Origin: Rhizobium sp. Leaf453 | Lineage (GTDB): Bacteria; Pseudomonadota; Alphaproteobacteria; Rhizobiales; Rhizobiaceae | Direction of reading: 5' to 3' | Assembly: GCF_001425605.1 (NCBI RefSeq) | Contig: NZ_LMRG01000028.1 | Coordinates: forward strand, 62,001-126,000 | Length of the DNA: 64,000 nucleotides | Part shown: positions 47,375 to 55,534 of the stretch, piece by piece | Layout: each line of letters starts with the position of its first letter | Position numbering within the stretch: position 1 is the first letter of the stretch | The notes under the pieces: model-generated | What the model was told of the DNA's origin: nothing | The model's input: the letters and a program-made list of their open reading frames with translations, nothing else | Database searches by the model: none | Translations under genes and position numbers: made by a program

Positions 47375-48522
47375 ACATGACGAATTTCACCCGTGCCGAC
47401 GTGACGCTTGCCAACTGGCGTCTTGCCCCTTACTCGCGCTGGGCATTTCAAAATGTCAGCGAGATTGTCCCGTCGGCTGTCATCCGCGCAAACCCGCAGA
47501 CTGAACAGCCGGCTCTGTCGCTCGGTTCTCTAGCCGCTCTGAAGGTTGATGGCATCGATGGCAACACGATGCCGCTCGAAGACTTTCTGACCGCGAGCGA
47601 AACCGACGAACTGGTCGTGATGCGCGACGGAGCGATCGTCGCCGAATGGACGGCCGAACATTCCGATCCGGCCCGCCAGCATATCATCTTCTCCATCTCG
47701 AAATCCTTGACGGCTTTGCTGGCCGGCACTCTCTCCGGCAAGAGGTTGCTTTCATTCGACAAACTGGTCGGCAATTACGTTCCGGAGGTAGCCGGGTCTG
47801 CTTACGCGGATGCAACCGTGCAGCAATTGTTCGACATGGAGATCAGCGTCGATTTCATCGAGGACTATCTCGACACGTCAGGCGCATTCGATCGTTACCG
47901 CCGGGCAACCGGTTGGAACCCGCCGAAACCGGATAATCCTGCACCCGATCTGAAAACCTTCGTCTGCGGTATAGGGAAAGGAACGGGCGCGCATGGCGAA
48001 AAACATGCCTATCGCTCGCCGAACACTGATCTCGCCGGAATGGTGTTGGAACAAGCGGGCGGCGGCAGGCTCGCAAGCCTCTTCAGCGAACATCTGTGGA
48101 AGCCGATGGGCGCGAAATCCGACGCCATGATCACCGTCGATCGAATCGGCAATGCCCGCGCTGCCGGTGGCATGTCGGTGACGGCGCAAGATCTGGCTCT
48201 CACCGGAGAATTGGTGCGCAGGGAAGGGGCAGGCCTCATCCCGCAATCCTGGATCGCCGATCTCTGGACTGGCGGCAATCGCAATGCCTGGAAGACAGGC
48301 GACCAGTCGGCTCTGTTCGAAAACGGCAGCTACCGCAATTACTGGTACGAGACCGGGCATGGGGAACTGGCCGCGATCGGCATCCACGGACAATGGATCT
48401 GGATCGATCCGGCAACCCGGACGGTCATCGTCAAGCTGTCGTCCCAGGCGCTCCCAGTCGATGCAGTCCTCGATCAGGCCATCATCCGCCTGCTACGCCG
48501 GATTTCGAGCGCCGAGATTTAG
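47371..48522 (+). CDS. Serine hydrolase (class C beta-lactamase / NylB type)
   Basis: The protein has the SxxK motif IIFSISKSLTALLAGTLSGK and a Y-containing second motif (HAYRSPNTDLAGMVLEQAGG). The late part MSVTAQDLALTGELVRREG then IHGQWIWIDPATRTVIVKLS resembles 6-aminohexanoate-dimer hydrolase (NylB). NylB-like enzymes cleave amide or ester bonds in small compounds. The ATG overlaps the aguB stop as ATGA, so it belongs to the same operon. There is no signal peptide. It may cleave an amide bond of the imported compound; this is inference. Confidence 0.88.
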   Translation: MNMTNFTRADVTLANWRLAPYSRWAFQNVSEIVPSAVIRANPQTEQPALSLGSLAALKVDGIDGNTMPLEDFLTASETDELVVMRDGAIVAEWTAEHSDPARQHIIFSISKSLTALLAGTLSGKRLLSFDKLVGNYVPEVAGSAYADATVQQLFDMEISVDFIEDYLDTSGAFDRYRRATGWNPPKPDNPAPDLKTFVCGIGKGTGAHGEKHAYRSPNTDLAGMVLEQAGGGRLASLFSEHLWKPMGAKSDAMITVDRIGNARAAGGMSVTAQDLALTGELVRREGAGLIPQSWIADLWTGGNRNAWKTGDQSALFENGSYRNYWYETGHGELAAIGIHGQWIWIDPATRTVIVKLSSQALPVDAVLDQAIIRLLRRISSAEI

Positions 48523-49258
48523 GCTTTTCACTGACAATGCTAACGGGTTCGATGACCATTTCCGTGACTGCCAGCTTGTCATTTTCCGGCGTCGCGACCG
48601 GCCATCGCACAAGCGCCTCGAACCCGGTTGCCGTCAGACCATAGATGCCGCGCTCCAGATTCTCGAACCAGCCATAGACATTGCCGCGCAGGATCGTCGC
48701 CGCCTTTGGGGTTATGGCCTTCAGATCGCGGGGCCGCAGTGGTCCGGCCTGGAGGGCTGCAGCACAGGCCAGTGCCTGCTGTCGATAGGCGGTCATGATC
48801 GGCGAGCGCGTGCTTCCGCCTGCGGTCGGGTCGCCCTTGCGGCGCTTGTGCTCGTTGACAAGGCGCGACCGCTTGCGGGCATTCTTGCGTGGCATCAGCG
48901 CGACCGGGCTGACGAGGACATCGACCATACCATTGTCGGAAACCGACAACATGCCGAAACCGAGCCGCCGGCAGAGATCGCGGTAACGGCGGTCGCTTTC
49001 GCGTCCCTTGCCCTTTGCGGATACCCGGGCGGCGATCCAGACCTCGTCGCTCGCGGTTGCCCGGTCAACCGCCTGCAGGATGAGTTCAAGATTGAAGCTG
49101 AGTTTCAGCTCGCAGATCACCACGACCGGAGGCTCGTCCGGACTTAGGCCGACAAGGTCGCAGCCGGCAATCTCGCCCTTGACGGCATATCCGGCCGCTT
49201 CGAGAAAGGCCTTGATCGGCTGATAGAGCGTGGTTTCCAAATCATGTCCCCGGCGCAT
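48482..49258 (-). CDS. DUF2161 family protein (PD-(D/E)XK nuclease-like)
   Basis: The N-terminal half has a nuclease-like core: GYAVKGEIAGCDLVGLS, then PPVVVICELKLSFNLELILQ, matching the (D)-x-E-x-K pattern of PD-(D/E)XK folds. The C-terminal half has TILRGNVYGWFENLERGIYG, a winged-helix-like region. DUF2161 proteins are described as putative phosphodiesterases or PD-(D/E)XK nucleases of unknown role. Its 3' end overlaps the convergent serine-hydrolase gene by 41 bases, an unusual amount. Both genes have good sequence on their own, so both are kept. Confidence 0.82.
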   Translation of the reverse strand: MRRGHDLETTLYQPIKAFLEAAGYAVKGEIAGCDLVGLSPDEPPVVVICELKLSFNLELILQAVDRATASDEVWIAARVSAKGKGRESDRRYRDLCRRLGFGMLSVSDNGMVDVLVSPVALMPRKNARKRSRLVNEHKRRKGDPTAGGSTRSPIMTAYRQQALACAAALQAGPLRPRDLKAITPKAATILRGNVYGWFENLERGIYGLTATGFEALVRWPVATPENDKLAVTEMVIEPVSIVSEKPKSRRSKSGVAGG

Positions 49259-49407
49259 CGATGGAAACGGTCTTGCCGCGTTTCATCGCAGAGATCAACG
49301 AAGCCATACGAATTTTTGCCGGGCGCCTCTCGTTGAACCATCAGGAACTTCTTACATCGAAGAGCAGTTGTTCGAGGTGCAACAACCGGATCGAAAGGGA
49401 ACACTGA

Positions 49408-49818
49408 ATGATCAGCGACGCGCGCGCATCCGGAATGAAGATGGAATCCGGGCCGCTTGGACGAGAAGAGCGGCTCAGAAGGCTGCGTCGGCTGCAGACG
49501 GCGTCCCGGCTTCTGGATACGGCGCTACGGGTGCCCGGAACGAACATCCGGCTCGGCGCAGACTCGCTTCTCGGTCTGGTGCCGGTCGTCGGAGATGCCA
49601 GCGGCGCCCTGATCGGCCTCGTCATCGTCAACGAGGCCCGCCGGCTGGGCGTGCCACGGCAGAAGCTGATCCAGATGCTCTATAATCTCGGTCTGGACTC
49701 TGCGATAGGCGCAATCCCCCTGCTGGGAGACCTCTTCGACGTCTATTTCAAATCGCACAGACGCAACATCAAGCTTATCCTCGATCACTTCGAAACGGAC
49801 AGTGCGGACCTGGCGTAG
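49408..49818 (+). CDS. DUF4112 family membrane-associated protein
   Basis: This 136-residue protein matches DUF4112. It has an arginine-rich N-terminal helix (REERLRRLRRLQTASRLLDT), GTNIRLGADSLLGLVPVVGD then ASGALIGLVIVNEARRLGV, and the later IPLLGDLFDVYFKSHRRNIK. The two glycine-rich LLGLVPVVGD and PLLGDLFDVYF repeats are the family hallmark and suggest a small membrane-embedded protein. The function is unknown. An alternative start at 49438 would drop ten residues. Confidence 0.83.
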   Translation: MISDARASGMKMESGPLGREERLRRLRRLQTASRLLDTALRVPGTNIRLGADSLLGLVPVVGDASGALIGLVIVNEARRLGVPRQKLIQMLYNLGLDSAIGAIPLLGDLFDVYFKSHRRNIKLILDHFETDSADLA

Positions 49819-49830
49819 ACCAGGAGCGCG

Positions 49831-51900
49831 TCAGATATCCAGTTGAAGATTGCCGCCGCCCTCCGCCGGGACGGCGCAGCAAATCAACGCTTCGCCTTCG
49901 GCAACGGGCGCTTCCGGCCGCTTGGAATAGGTCACCGAACCCGAAACCACCTTGGTACGGCAGATTCCGCACGTCCCCTGGCGGCAACTGAACTCGGGTG
50001 CGAGCCCGCGCGCTTCCGCCAGTTCCAGCAGGCTGCCGGAACCCGGGTTCCATCGGGCTTCCTTGGCCGATTGCACGAACTGGACCGCAACGGGACTTAC
50101 CGAAGGGCTGGCCAAAGGTGCAACGGCCGTGGCTTCATCCGGCCTGCGGGTTATGGAGGCCGGACCGAAGGCTTCGGCATGGATGCGCTTGTCGGAAATA
50201 TTGAGGTCACGCAGGCCGTCATAGAGCGACTGCATGAAGGCAGGCAGGCCGCAGAGGTAGAAATCGTAGTCGTTGAAGGGAAGGACCTTGCTCAGCAGCG
50301 CGGTCTCGATCCGGCCCTGGACATCATAGTCCTCACCAGCCTCCGCACCGATCGTATCGCTGAGCACACGGACCAGCCGAACCATGCCGCCGGCGGCGGA
50401 GACCAGATCGGCAATTTCCCGATCGAAGGCACGATCGTCCTTCGTGCGCGCCGACAGGATCAGCCAGGTCGGGCGCATCCGCCGCTTTCTCAGGCCTTCG
50501 TAGACGATATGGCGCAGCATTGCGAGGATCGGCGTGACGCCGATCCCGGCGGCAAGCAGGACGGCCGGCCGGGCCTCGGTCGGATCGATGGTGAAAAGCC
50601 CGGCCGGCTTGCGTGCTTCGATCAGATCGCCCTTCTTCAGGGTGTCATGCAGGTGCCGGGACACAAGTCCCTCCCGCTTGACGCTGATGCGGTAGACTCC
50701 ATCCGAGGGGGCAGTCGAAAGCGTATAGGTACGCATCACCGGAGTGTCGCTGCCCTCCGGCATCACCCGGATCGGCAGGTGTTGACCGGCAGCGTGCGGA
50801 AGCAGGCCGAGACCGTCGGCCGGTTCCAGATGGAACGAGCGGATAGAGGCACTTTCCTGGACGATCCGCGAAATGCGAAAAGGCCTCCAGGCGGCGGCCG
50901 TTTCCTGCGCCTTCAGCCGGGCTGCCGCATCATCCCAGCTGCCGGTCATCAGCGAATTGGGCGATTGTCCATCGCGACGCGACACCCAGCGCAGCGCAAG
51001 CGCTTCTGGACGGCGCACGATGTGCCGTGGCGTAAAGCGCCAGAGCCGTTCGGCACCCTGGAAGGTGGCAATCTCCGGCGAATCCAGCACGACTTCCGCG
51101 TCGCCCGAAAGCTGCAGCAGTTCGCCCGTTTCAAAATCGGCAAAGACCAGCCCGGCCTTGCCGTTGGCGAGAATGTTGCCCAGCGTGTTGAAGAAGAGAT
51201 TGCCGGCGAAATCGGGAATGGTCAGAACGCCGCTCTCGTCCACACGGATGAAACCGGGCTTGCCACCGCGATGGGACGCATCGACCTGCCGTTCGCCGTT
51301 CTCGCGATCGACGTATGACGCAACGAAGGCCGTGTCGGCGGCAGCGATCATCTGCCGCGCGCGGTCATCGAGATAATCAGCATGGACCGGCGCCATATCC
51401 GTCTGGATAGACGGATTGCGAACAAAGTCGAAGTCGCGCAACTGGATATATTGCGGACAGTTGCCATAGGACTGGCCCACGCGAACGTTGAAAGAGCCGA
51501 GGTCCTTCCGCATGATCGTTCCGTTCAGGCGGTTGCGTCGGCGCGTGTGCAGTTCGATGCCGAGCATACCGATCGGCTGGCCATCCTCCATGCCGGCATC
51601 GGCAGGATCGGCCGCCTCGCGTTCCAGGGCGACGCTCAGCGTGTAAGGATCGGGGCTGGCGAGAAAGCCGGGCTTTGCGGCACGCAGTGTCGCCCATGCG
51701 TTGCCCTCGGCATCCACCGAGCCGAGCACGATGAACGGAAGTTGCGGATAGAAGGCGCGATGCTGGTCGATCAAGTGATCGCGGAGTACGCGTCGGCCAA
51801 TCTCGTCCATCCGCTCGGCAACGCCGACCTTGCGCTGAAGCGCGATTTCCCCGGCATGCCAAGGGGACGTGTTTGCTGCTGCAGTACCGGCGGTTGACAT
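49831..51900 (-). CDS. PNPOx-like / ferredoxin-NADP reductase / 2Fe-2S fusion protein
   Basis: Three domains are fused. Residues ~1-300 are a PNPOx-like flavin-binding split barrel (FIVLGSVDAEGNAWATLRA, IGMLGIELHTRRRNRLNG, FNVRVGQSYGNCPQYIQLR). Residues ~320-590 are an FNR-type reductase with RTYTLSTAPSDGVYRISVKR, AAGIGVTPILAML and FYLCGLPAFM. The C-terminal ~85 residues are a plant-type 2Fe-2S ferredoxin: FSCRQGTCGICRTKVVSGS with the last Cys in ALICCAVP. Electron flow from NADPH through FAD and 2Fe-2S to a bound flavin is inferred. The ATG at 51900 has an AAAGGA site; the longer open frame to 52143 is not coding. The substrate is unknown. Confidence 0.9.
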   Translation of the reverse strand: MSTAGTAAANTSPWHAGEIALQRKVGVAERMDEIGRRVLRDHLIDQHRAFYPQLPFIVLGSVDAEGNAWATLRAAKPGFLASPDPYTLSVALEREAADPADAGMEDGQPIGMLGIELHTRRRNRLNGTIMRKDLGSFNVRVGQSYGNCPQYIQLRDFDFVRNPSIQTDMAPVHADYLDDRARQMIAAADTAFVASYVDRENGERQVDASHRGGKPGFIRVDESGVLTIPDFAGNLFFNTLGNILANGKAGLVFADFETGELLQLSGDAEVVLDSPEIATFQGAERLWRFTPRHIVRRPEALALRWVSRRDGQSPNSLMTGSWDDAAARLKAQETAAAWRPFRISRIVQESASIRSFHLEPADGLGLLPHAAGQHLPIRVMPEGSDTPVMRTYTLSTAPSDGVYRISVKREGLVSRHLHDTLKKGDLIEARKPAGLFTIDPTEARPAVLLAAGIGVTPILAMLRHIVYEGLRKRRMRPTWLILSARTKDDRAFDREIADLVSAAGGMVRLVRVLSDTIGAEAGEDYDVQGRIETALLSKVLPFNDYDFYLCGLPAFMQSLYDGLRDLNISDKRIHAEAFGPASITRRPDEATAVAPLASPSVSPVAVQFVQSAKEARWNPGSGSLLELAEARGLAPEFSCRQGTCGICRTKVVSGSVTYSKRPEAPVAEGEALICCAVPAEGGGNLQLDI

Positions 51901-51956
51901 GACATGGGTCCTTTCACGGGAGTGGAGAGCAGCCTGACGGCCACTCTCCGGATGGT

Positions 51957-52574
51957 TCAGGCGGCGTCGGGAATGCCAATCTCGGTTTTCTGGAAGGCGA
52001 CGAAGCCGGGCAGGGCTTCCATGCGGCGCAGCCAGCCGGTCACGTTGGAATAGGCTGAACGGTCGACATTCCCTTCCGGTGCACGAGCGATATAGCTGTA
52101 GAGCGCGACGTCGGCGATGGTCGGATGATCGGCTGCGATCCATTGGCGCCCATCGAGTTCTTTTTCGATGCGTCCCAGAATGACGTGAGCCCGGGCGATG
52201 ACTTCGCTTGTGTTGAACGCTGCACCGAAAACCGTGACCAGCCGGGCGGCACAGGGACCGTAAGCGATCTCGCCTGCGGCGACGGAAAGCCAGCGCTGCA
52301 CGGCAGCAGCCCCCTTCGCATCTTCCGGAAGCCAGTTTGTCGCGCCCTGCTTCTTGGCCAGATAAACAAGGATGGCATTGGAGTCGTTGATAATCGTGCC
52401 ATCGTCATCCAGCACCGGCACTTGGCCGAACGGATTGAGCTTGAGGAAATCCGGTGCCTTGTGTGCACCGGCTGCAAGGTTCACCTCGACCAATTCTGCT
52501 TCGACACCCAGCAGCGACAGGAAAAGCCCGGCGCGGTGCGCGTGGCCGGAAAGAGGGTGGTAATAGAGCTTCAT
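51957..52574 (-). CDS. Glutathione S-transferase
   Basis: The N-terminal thioredoxin-like domain starts [20 protein letters not shown] and has [20 protein letters not shown] with the cis-proline and the SNAILVYLA glutathione-binding segment. The C-terminal helical domain has [20 protein letters not shown] and [16 protein letters not shown], with the conserved N-capping Asp. The ATG at 52574 has GGAGA upstream. At 205 residues it is full length. It is read 56 bases ahead of the fusion reductase gene, likely one operon, and divergent from a LysR regulator. Detoxification of an electrophile is likely. Confidence 0.93.
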   Translation of the reverse strand: MKLYYHPLSGHAHRAGLFLSLLGVEAELVEVNLAAGAHKAPDFLKLNPFGQVPVLDDDGTIINDSNAILVYLAKKQGATNWLPEDAKGAAAVQRWLSVAAGEIAYGPCAARLVTVFGAAFNTSEVIARAHVILGRIEKELDGRQWIAADHPTIADVALYSYIARAPEGNVDRSAYSNVTGWLRRMEALPGFVAFQKTEIGIPDAA

Positions 52575-52663
52575 GGCAGAGGTCTCCAAAGGTTGCGTGT
52601 TATCCGTGGCGACTATCTTTCTTTCCATTGCCGAACTGAACCATGATAAGAGACAAGACATAA

Positions 52664-52678
52664 TTTCATCTGATGGAA
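52664..52678. promoter_or_regulatory. Possible LysR box between GST and lysR genes
   Basis: TTTCATCTGATGGAA has dyad symmetry around CATC-T-GATG and fits a T-N11-A LysR box. It lies 18 bases before the lysR ATG in the 122-base divergent gap, as expected for autoregulation. The evidence is pattern only. Confidence 0.35.
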
Positions 52679-52696
52679 TAATCCAAAGGAGTGCCG

Positions 52697-53602
52697 ATGG
52701 ACCGTCTCCAAGCCATGCGGGTTCTGGTGAAAGTCGCTGACAGCGGAAATTTCGCCCGCGCCGCCCGCGAACTGAACATGAGCCCGCCGGCCGTGACCCG
52801 GGCGATCGCGTCCCTTGAAGAACTGACCGGCGCCCGCCTTTTTCTGCGCTCTACGCGCTCGGTGAAGCCGACCGCGCCCGGCAGCCGCTATATCGAGGAC
52901 TGCCGGCGTATTCTGGCGGATATCAGCGAGGCGGAGGCGTCGGCCGGCGGCTTGCATGCCACGCCCTCCGGCCTTTTGACGGTGACCGCGCCGGTCCTTT
53001 TCGGCCAGATCTATATCATGCCGTTGCTGACCTCGTTCCTGACGCAGCATCCCGCAGTCACCGGCCGTGTCCTTCTGCTCGACCGTGTGGTCAATCTGTT
53101 GGAAGAAGGGATCGACGTCGCCCTGCGCATCGGCAACCTGCCGGATTCCGGTTACACCGCCATCAAGGTCGGCAGTGTCCGGCGGGTCATATGCGGCGCC
53201 CCGTCCTATTTCGAACAACACTCCATCCCGAAGGTCCCGGCCGATCTGGTCAACCATATCATCATTGCCAACACCGGATCGTCCGCGCCGATCGATTGGC
53301 GGTTCGGCCAAAGTACAAAGGTCGGTTTTTCCCTGCAGCCCCGGCTGTTCTGCAATACCGGCGAGGCGGCAATCTCGGCGGCGGTCAGTGGCTGGGGACT
53401 CGCGAGCGCGCTGTCCTACCAGGTGGCGCGGGCTGTCGGGGAGGGGCGGCTGCAAATCGTGCTTTCGGACCACGAAGAACGTCCTATTCCCATTCATGTC
53501 ATGCATGTCGAAGGTCGGCATATTTCGGCCAAGACCCGCGCCTTTGTTGATCATCTTGTGGAGCACTTGCGGGCGGATCGGCACGTTCAGGCTGCCGCAT
53601 AA
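52697..53602 (+). CDS. LysR-family transcriptional regulator, divergent from GST operon
   Basis: The N-terminal helix-turn-helix is [20 protein letters not shown], then [20 protein letters not shown], the DsdC/PA0477-like LysR branch. The substrate domain begins near [19 protein letters not shown]. The ATG at 52697 has an AAAGGAG site. At 301 residues it is normal. It is divergent from the glutathione S-transferase gene with 122 bases between and probably activates that operon. Confidence 0.92.
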   Translation: MDRLQAMRVLVKVADSGNFARAARELNMSPPAVTRAIASLEELTGARLFLRSTRSVKPTAPGSRYIEDCRRILADISEAEASAGGLHATPSGLLTVTAPVLFGQIYIMPLLTSFLTQHPAVTGRVLLLDRVVNLLEEGIDVALRIGNLPDSGYTAIKVGSVRRVICGAPSYFEQHSIPKVPADLVNHIIIANTGSSAPIDWRFGQSTKVGFSLQPRLFCNTGEAAISAAVSGWGLASALSYQVARAVGEGRLQIVLSDHEERPIPIHVMHVEGRHISAKTRAFVDHLVEHLRADRHVQAAA

Positions 53603-53626
53603 TGGGACAGGGCCACATTGCCGCAG

Positions 53627-53693
53627 TTGACAAAACTTCTCTTTCGTTTTACGACTGACGAAATTCAAAATTCGTCAGTCGTAAAACGAAAGA
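53627..53693 (+). promoter_or_regulatory. TetR promoter and 54-bp inverted-repeat operator
   Basis: TTGACA (53627-53632) plus a weak TACGAC (53650-53655) with a 17-base spacer form a promoter. A perfect inverted repeat with 23-base arms (53640-53662 and 53671-53693) around eight bases covers its -10 and start region. Each arm is itself a dyad of TTCGT/ACGAA half sites ten bases apart, so the element looks like two TetR operators in mirror orientation. It ends seven bases before the tetR ATG. Confidence 0.75.
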
Positions 53694-53700
53694 CTGAACC

Positions 53701-54303
53701 ATGATTGAAAACGCCCAGATCCTTGATGCGACGCGGCAGGAAAACGTGACGCGGATCCTTGATGCCGCCGAGGCGCTGTTCCGCCACTACGGCTACTCGA
53801 AGACAAATGTCGCCGACATTGCCCGCGACCTTGGCATGTCGCCCGCCAACATCTATCGCTTCTTCGCGTCCAAGACCGAGATCCATCAGGCCATCTGCGG
53901 CCGGATGCTCAGTGCCAGCTACCAGCAGGCGCTTGAAATCTCCCGCCTACCGATCAGCGCGGCCGACCGCCTCAGCCAATATCTGCATGCACAGCATGAA
54001 CTGATCGTTACTGCCATGCTCGATCACGAAAAGGTGCACGAGATGGTCATCGTTGCCATCGAGCGCGACTGGCATGTCATCGAGAAGCACATCGACCGCA
54101 TGAACGATGTGATCGAGGAAATCATCAAGCAGGGTATCGCCGCCGGCGAATTCGCCGAGCAGGATTCCGCCGTCGCCGCCCGATGTTTCGGCGCCGCCAC
54201 GGTGAACATGTGCCACCCGCAGATGGTGGCGCAATGTCTCTCCAAACCGAACAGGGCCACGCCGGAAGAACTTATCGCGTTCGCCCTCAAAGCCCTCAGA
54301 TAA
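53701..54303 (+). CDS. TetR-family repressor of the RND efflux operon
   Basis: The N-terminal helix-turn-helix is ILDAAEALFRHYGYSKTNVA, then DIARDLGMSPANIYRFFASK, a standard TetR sequence. The rest is the helical ligand domain, ~140 residues. It is the first gene of the efflux operon, 48 bases before the periplasmic-adaptor gene, and lies next to a very strong operator. Drug-induced derepression, as with AcrR or TtgR, is the likely mechanism. The effector is unknown. Confidence 0.93.
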   Translation: MIENAQILDATRQENVTRILDAAEALFRHYGYSKTNVADIARDLGMSPANIYRFFASKTEIHQAICGRMLSASYQQALEISRLPISAADRLSQYLHAQHELIVTAMLDHEKVHEMVIVAIERDWHVIEKHIDRMNDVIEEIIKQGIAAGEFAEQDSAVAARCFGAATVNMCHPQMVAQCLSKPNRATPEELIAFALKALR

Positions 54304-54351
54304 CGCCGCAAGGCCCCATCCATATTCTTCAGTCGTTGCCAGGAGCGCGAA

Positions 54352-55503
54352 ATGACTTCGCCCAGTCATACCCTTGTCCGTTTTTCACCCGCTGTCCTTC
54401 TGACCGTCGCGGCCCTCGCGCTCTCCGGATGCTCCGAGGAAAAAGCCGAGACAGTCGAGATCATCCGCCCCGTCAAGACAGTCGAGATCACCAAGGCCGA
54501 CGAGACCCGTACACTGGATTATTCCGGCTCGGTGCGCGCCCGCACCGAGATGAACCTCGGTTTCCGGATCAACGGCAAGATCATCGAGCGGCTGGTGGAT
54601 ATCGGCCAGCGGGTCAAGTCCGGTGATCTGCTCGCCCGTGTCGACCCGGCCGACTATCAGCTTTCCGTGCGCAGCGCCGAGGCAAGCCTCGATGCAGCCG
54701 AGCGGCAGGTCGAGACCGCAGAACTGGTGCGCAGGCGCGCCGAACAGCTCTATGCAAAGCAGGTCTCGCCGAAGTCGCAGCTGGAACAGGCCGTTCTGAG
54801 CTACAATCAGGCCGTCGCGACGCGCGATTCCGCGAAATCGACGCTGGAGCAGGCGCGAAACCAGGTCAGCTACTCCGAATTGCGGTCGGACCAGAACGGT
54901 ATCGTGACCGCAGTTAGCGCCGATGCCGGGCAGGTAGTCGGCTCCGGAACGCCGGTGGTCACGGTCGCGGTCGATGGCGAAAAGGAAGTGCTGATCGCCG
55001 TTCCGGAAATGGATATTGCCCAGTTCAAGCCGGGCAAAACGGTCAAGGCCGGCTTCTGGTCCGATGATGCGCTGACCTTGCAGGGCAGGGTGCGTGAGGT
55101 CGCCGGCAGTGCCGATCCGCAATCGCGCACATTCGCCGTGCGTGTCAGCCTGCCGAACGACCCGAACGTGCTGCTCGGCATGACCGCCAATATCGAGGCC
55201 ACTGCCACGAATGCAAAACAGGCCGTTTCCATTCCCCTGAGCGCTCTCACAGAAAAAGACAAGCAGCCGATCGTCTGGACGGTCGATCGTGCAGCCACAA
55301 CGGTTCACGCCCGCCCGGTCAAGGTCGGCGATTTCACCGGCGACGGGGTGCGGATTTCGGACGGCCTCAAGCCCGGCGACCTCGTCGTATCCGCCGGCAC
55401 GCAGTTCATGACCGAAGGCCTGAAAGTAAAGCTCGAAGCGCCAGCCGAGCAGCAGTCGGCGTCGGCCGACGATACGCAGGGCAGCGCCCAGCGCTTGCGC
55501 TGA
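54352..55503 (+). CDS. RND efflux periplasmic adaptor (lipoprotein)
   Basis: This membrane-fusion protein has a lipoprotein signal ending LALSGCSEEK (lipobox Cys). It has the half-lipoyl motif RTEMNLGFRINGKIIERLVD, then GQRVKSGDLLARVDP, a helical hairpin with SAEASLDAAERQVETAELVR and the second lipoyl half SELRSDQNGIVTAVSADAGQ. The barrel domain follows. At 383 residues it is normal. It bridges the inner-membrane pump encoded next to an outer-membrane channel that is not encoded in the window. The AGGAG site is good. Confidence 0.93.
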   Translation: MTSPSHTLVRFSPAVLLTVAALALSGCSEEKAETVEIIRPVKTVEITKADETRTLDYSGSVRARTEMNLGFRINGKIIERLVDIGQRVKSGDLLARVDPADYQLSVRSAEASLDAAERQVETAELVRRRAEQLYAKQVSPKSQLEQAVLSYNQAVATRDSAKSTLEQARNQVSYSELRSDQNGIVTAVSADAGQVVGSGTPVVTVAVDGEKEVLIAVPEMDIAQFKPGKTVKAGFWSDDALTLQGRVREVAGSADPQSRTFAVRVSLPNDPNVLLGMTANIEATATNAKQAVSIPLSALTEKDKQPIVWTVDRAATTVHARPVKVGDFTGDGVRISDGLKPGDLVVSAGTQFMTEGLKVKLEAPAEQQSASADDTQGSAQRLR

Positions 55504-55534
55504 TCCCAGATCCATCGAACGCGGAACCACGCCG

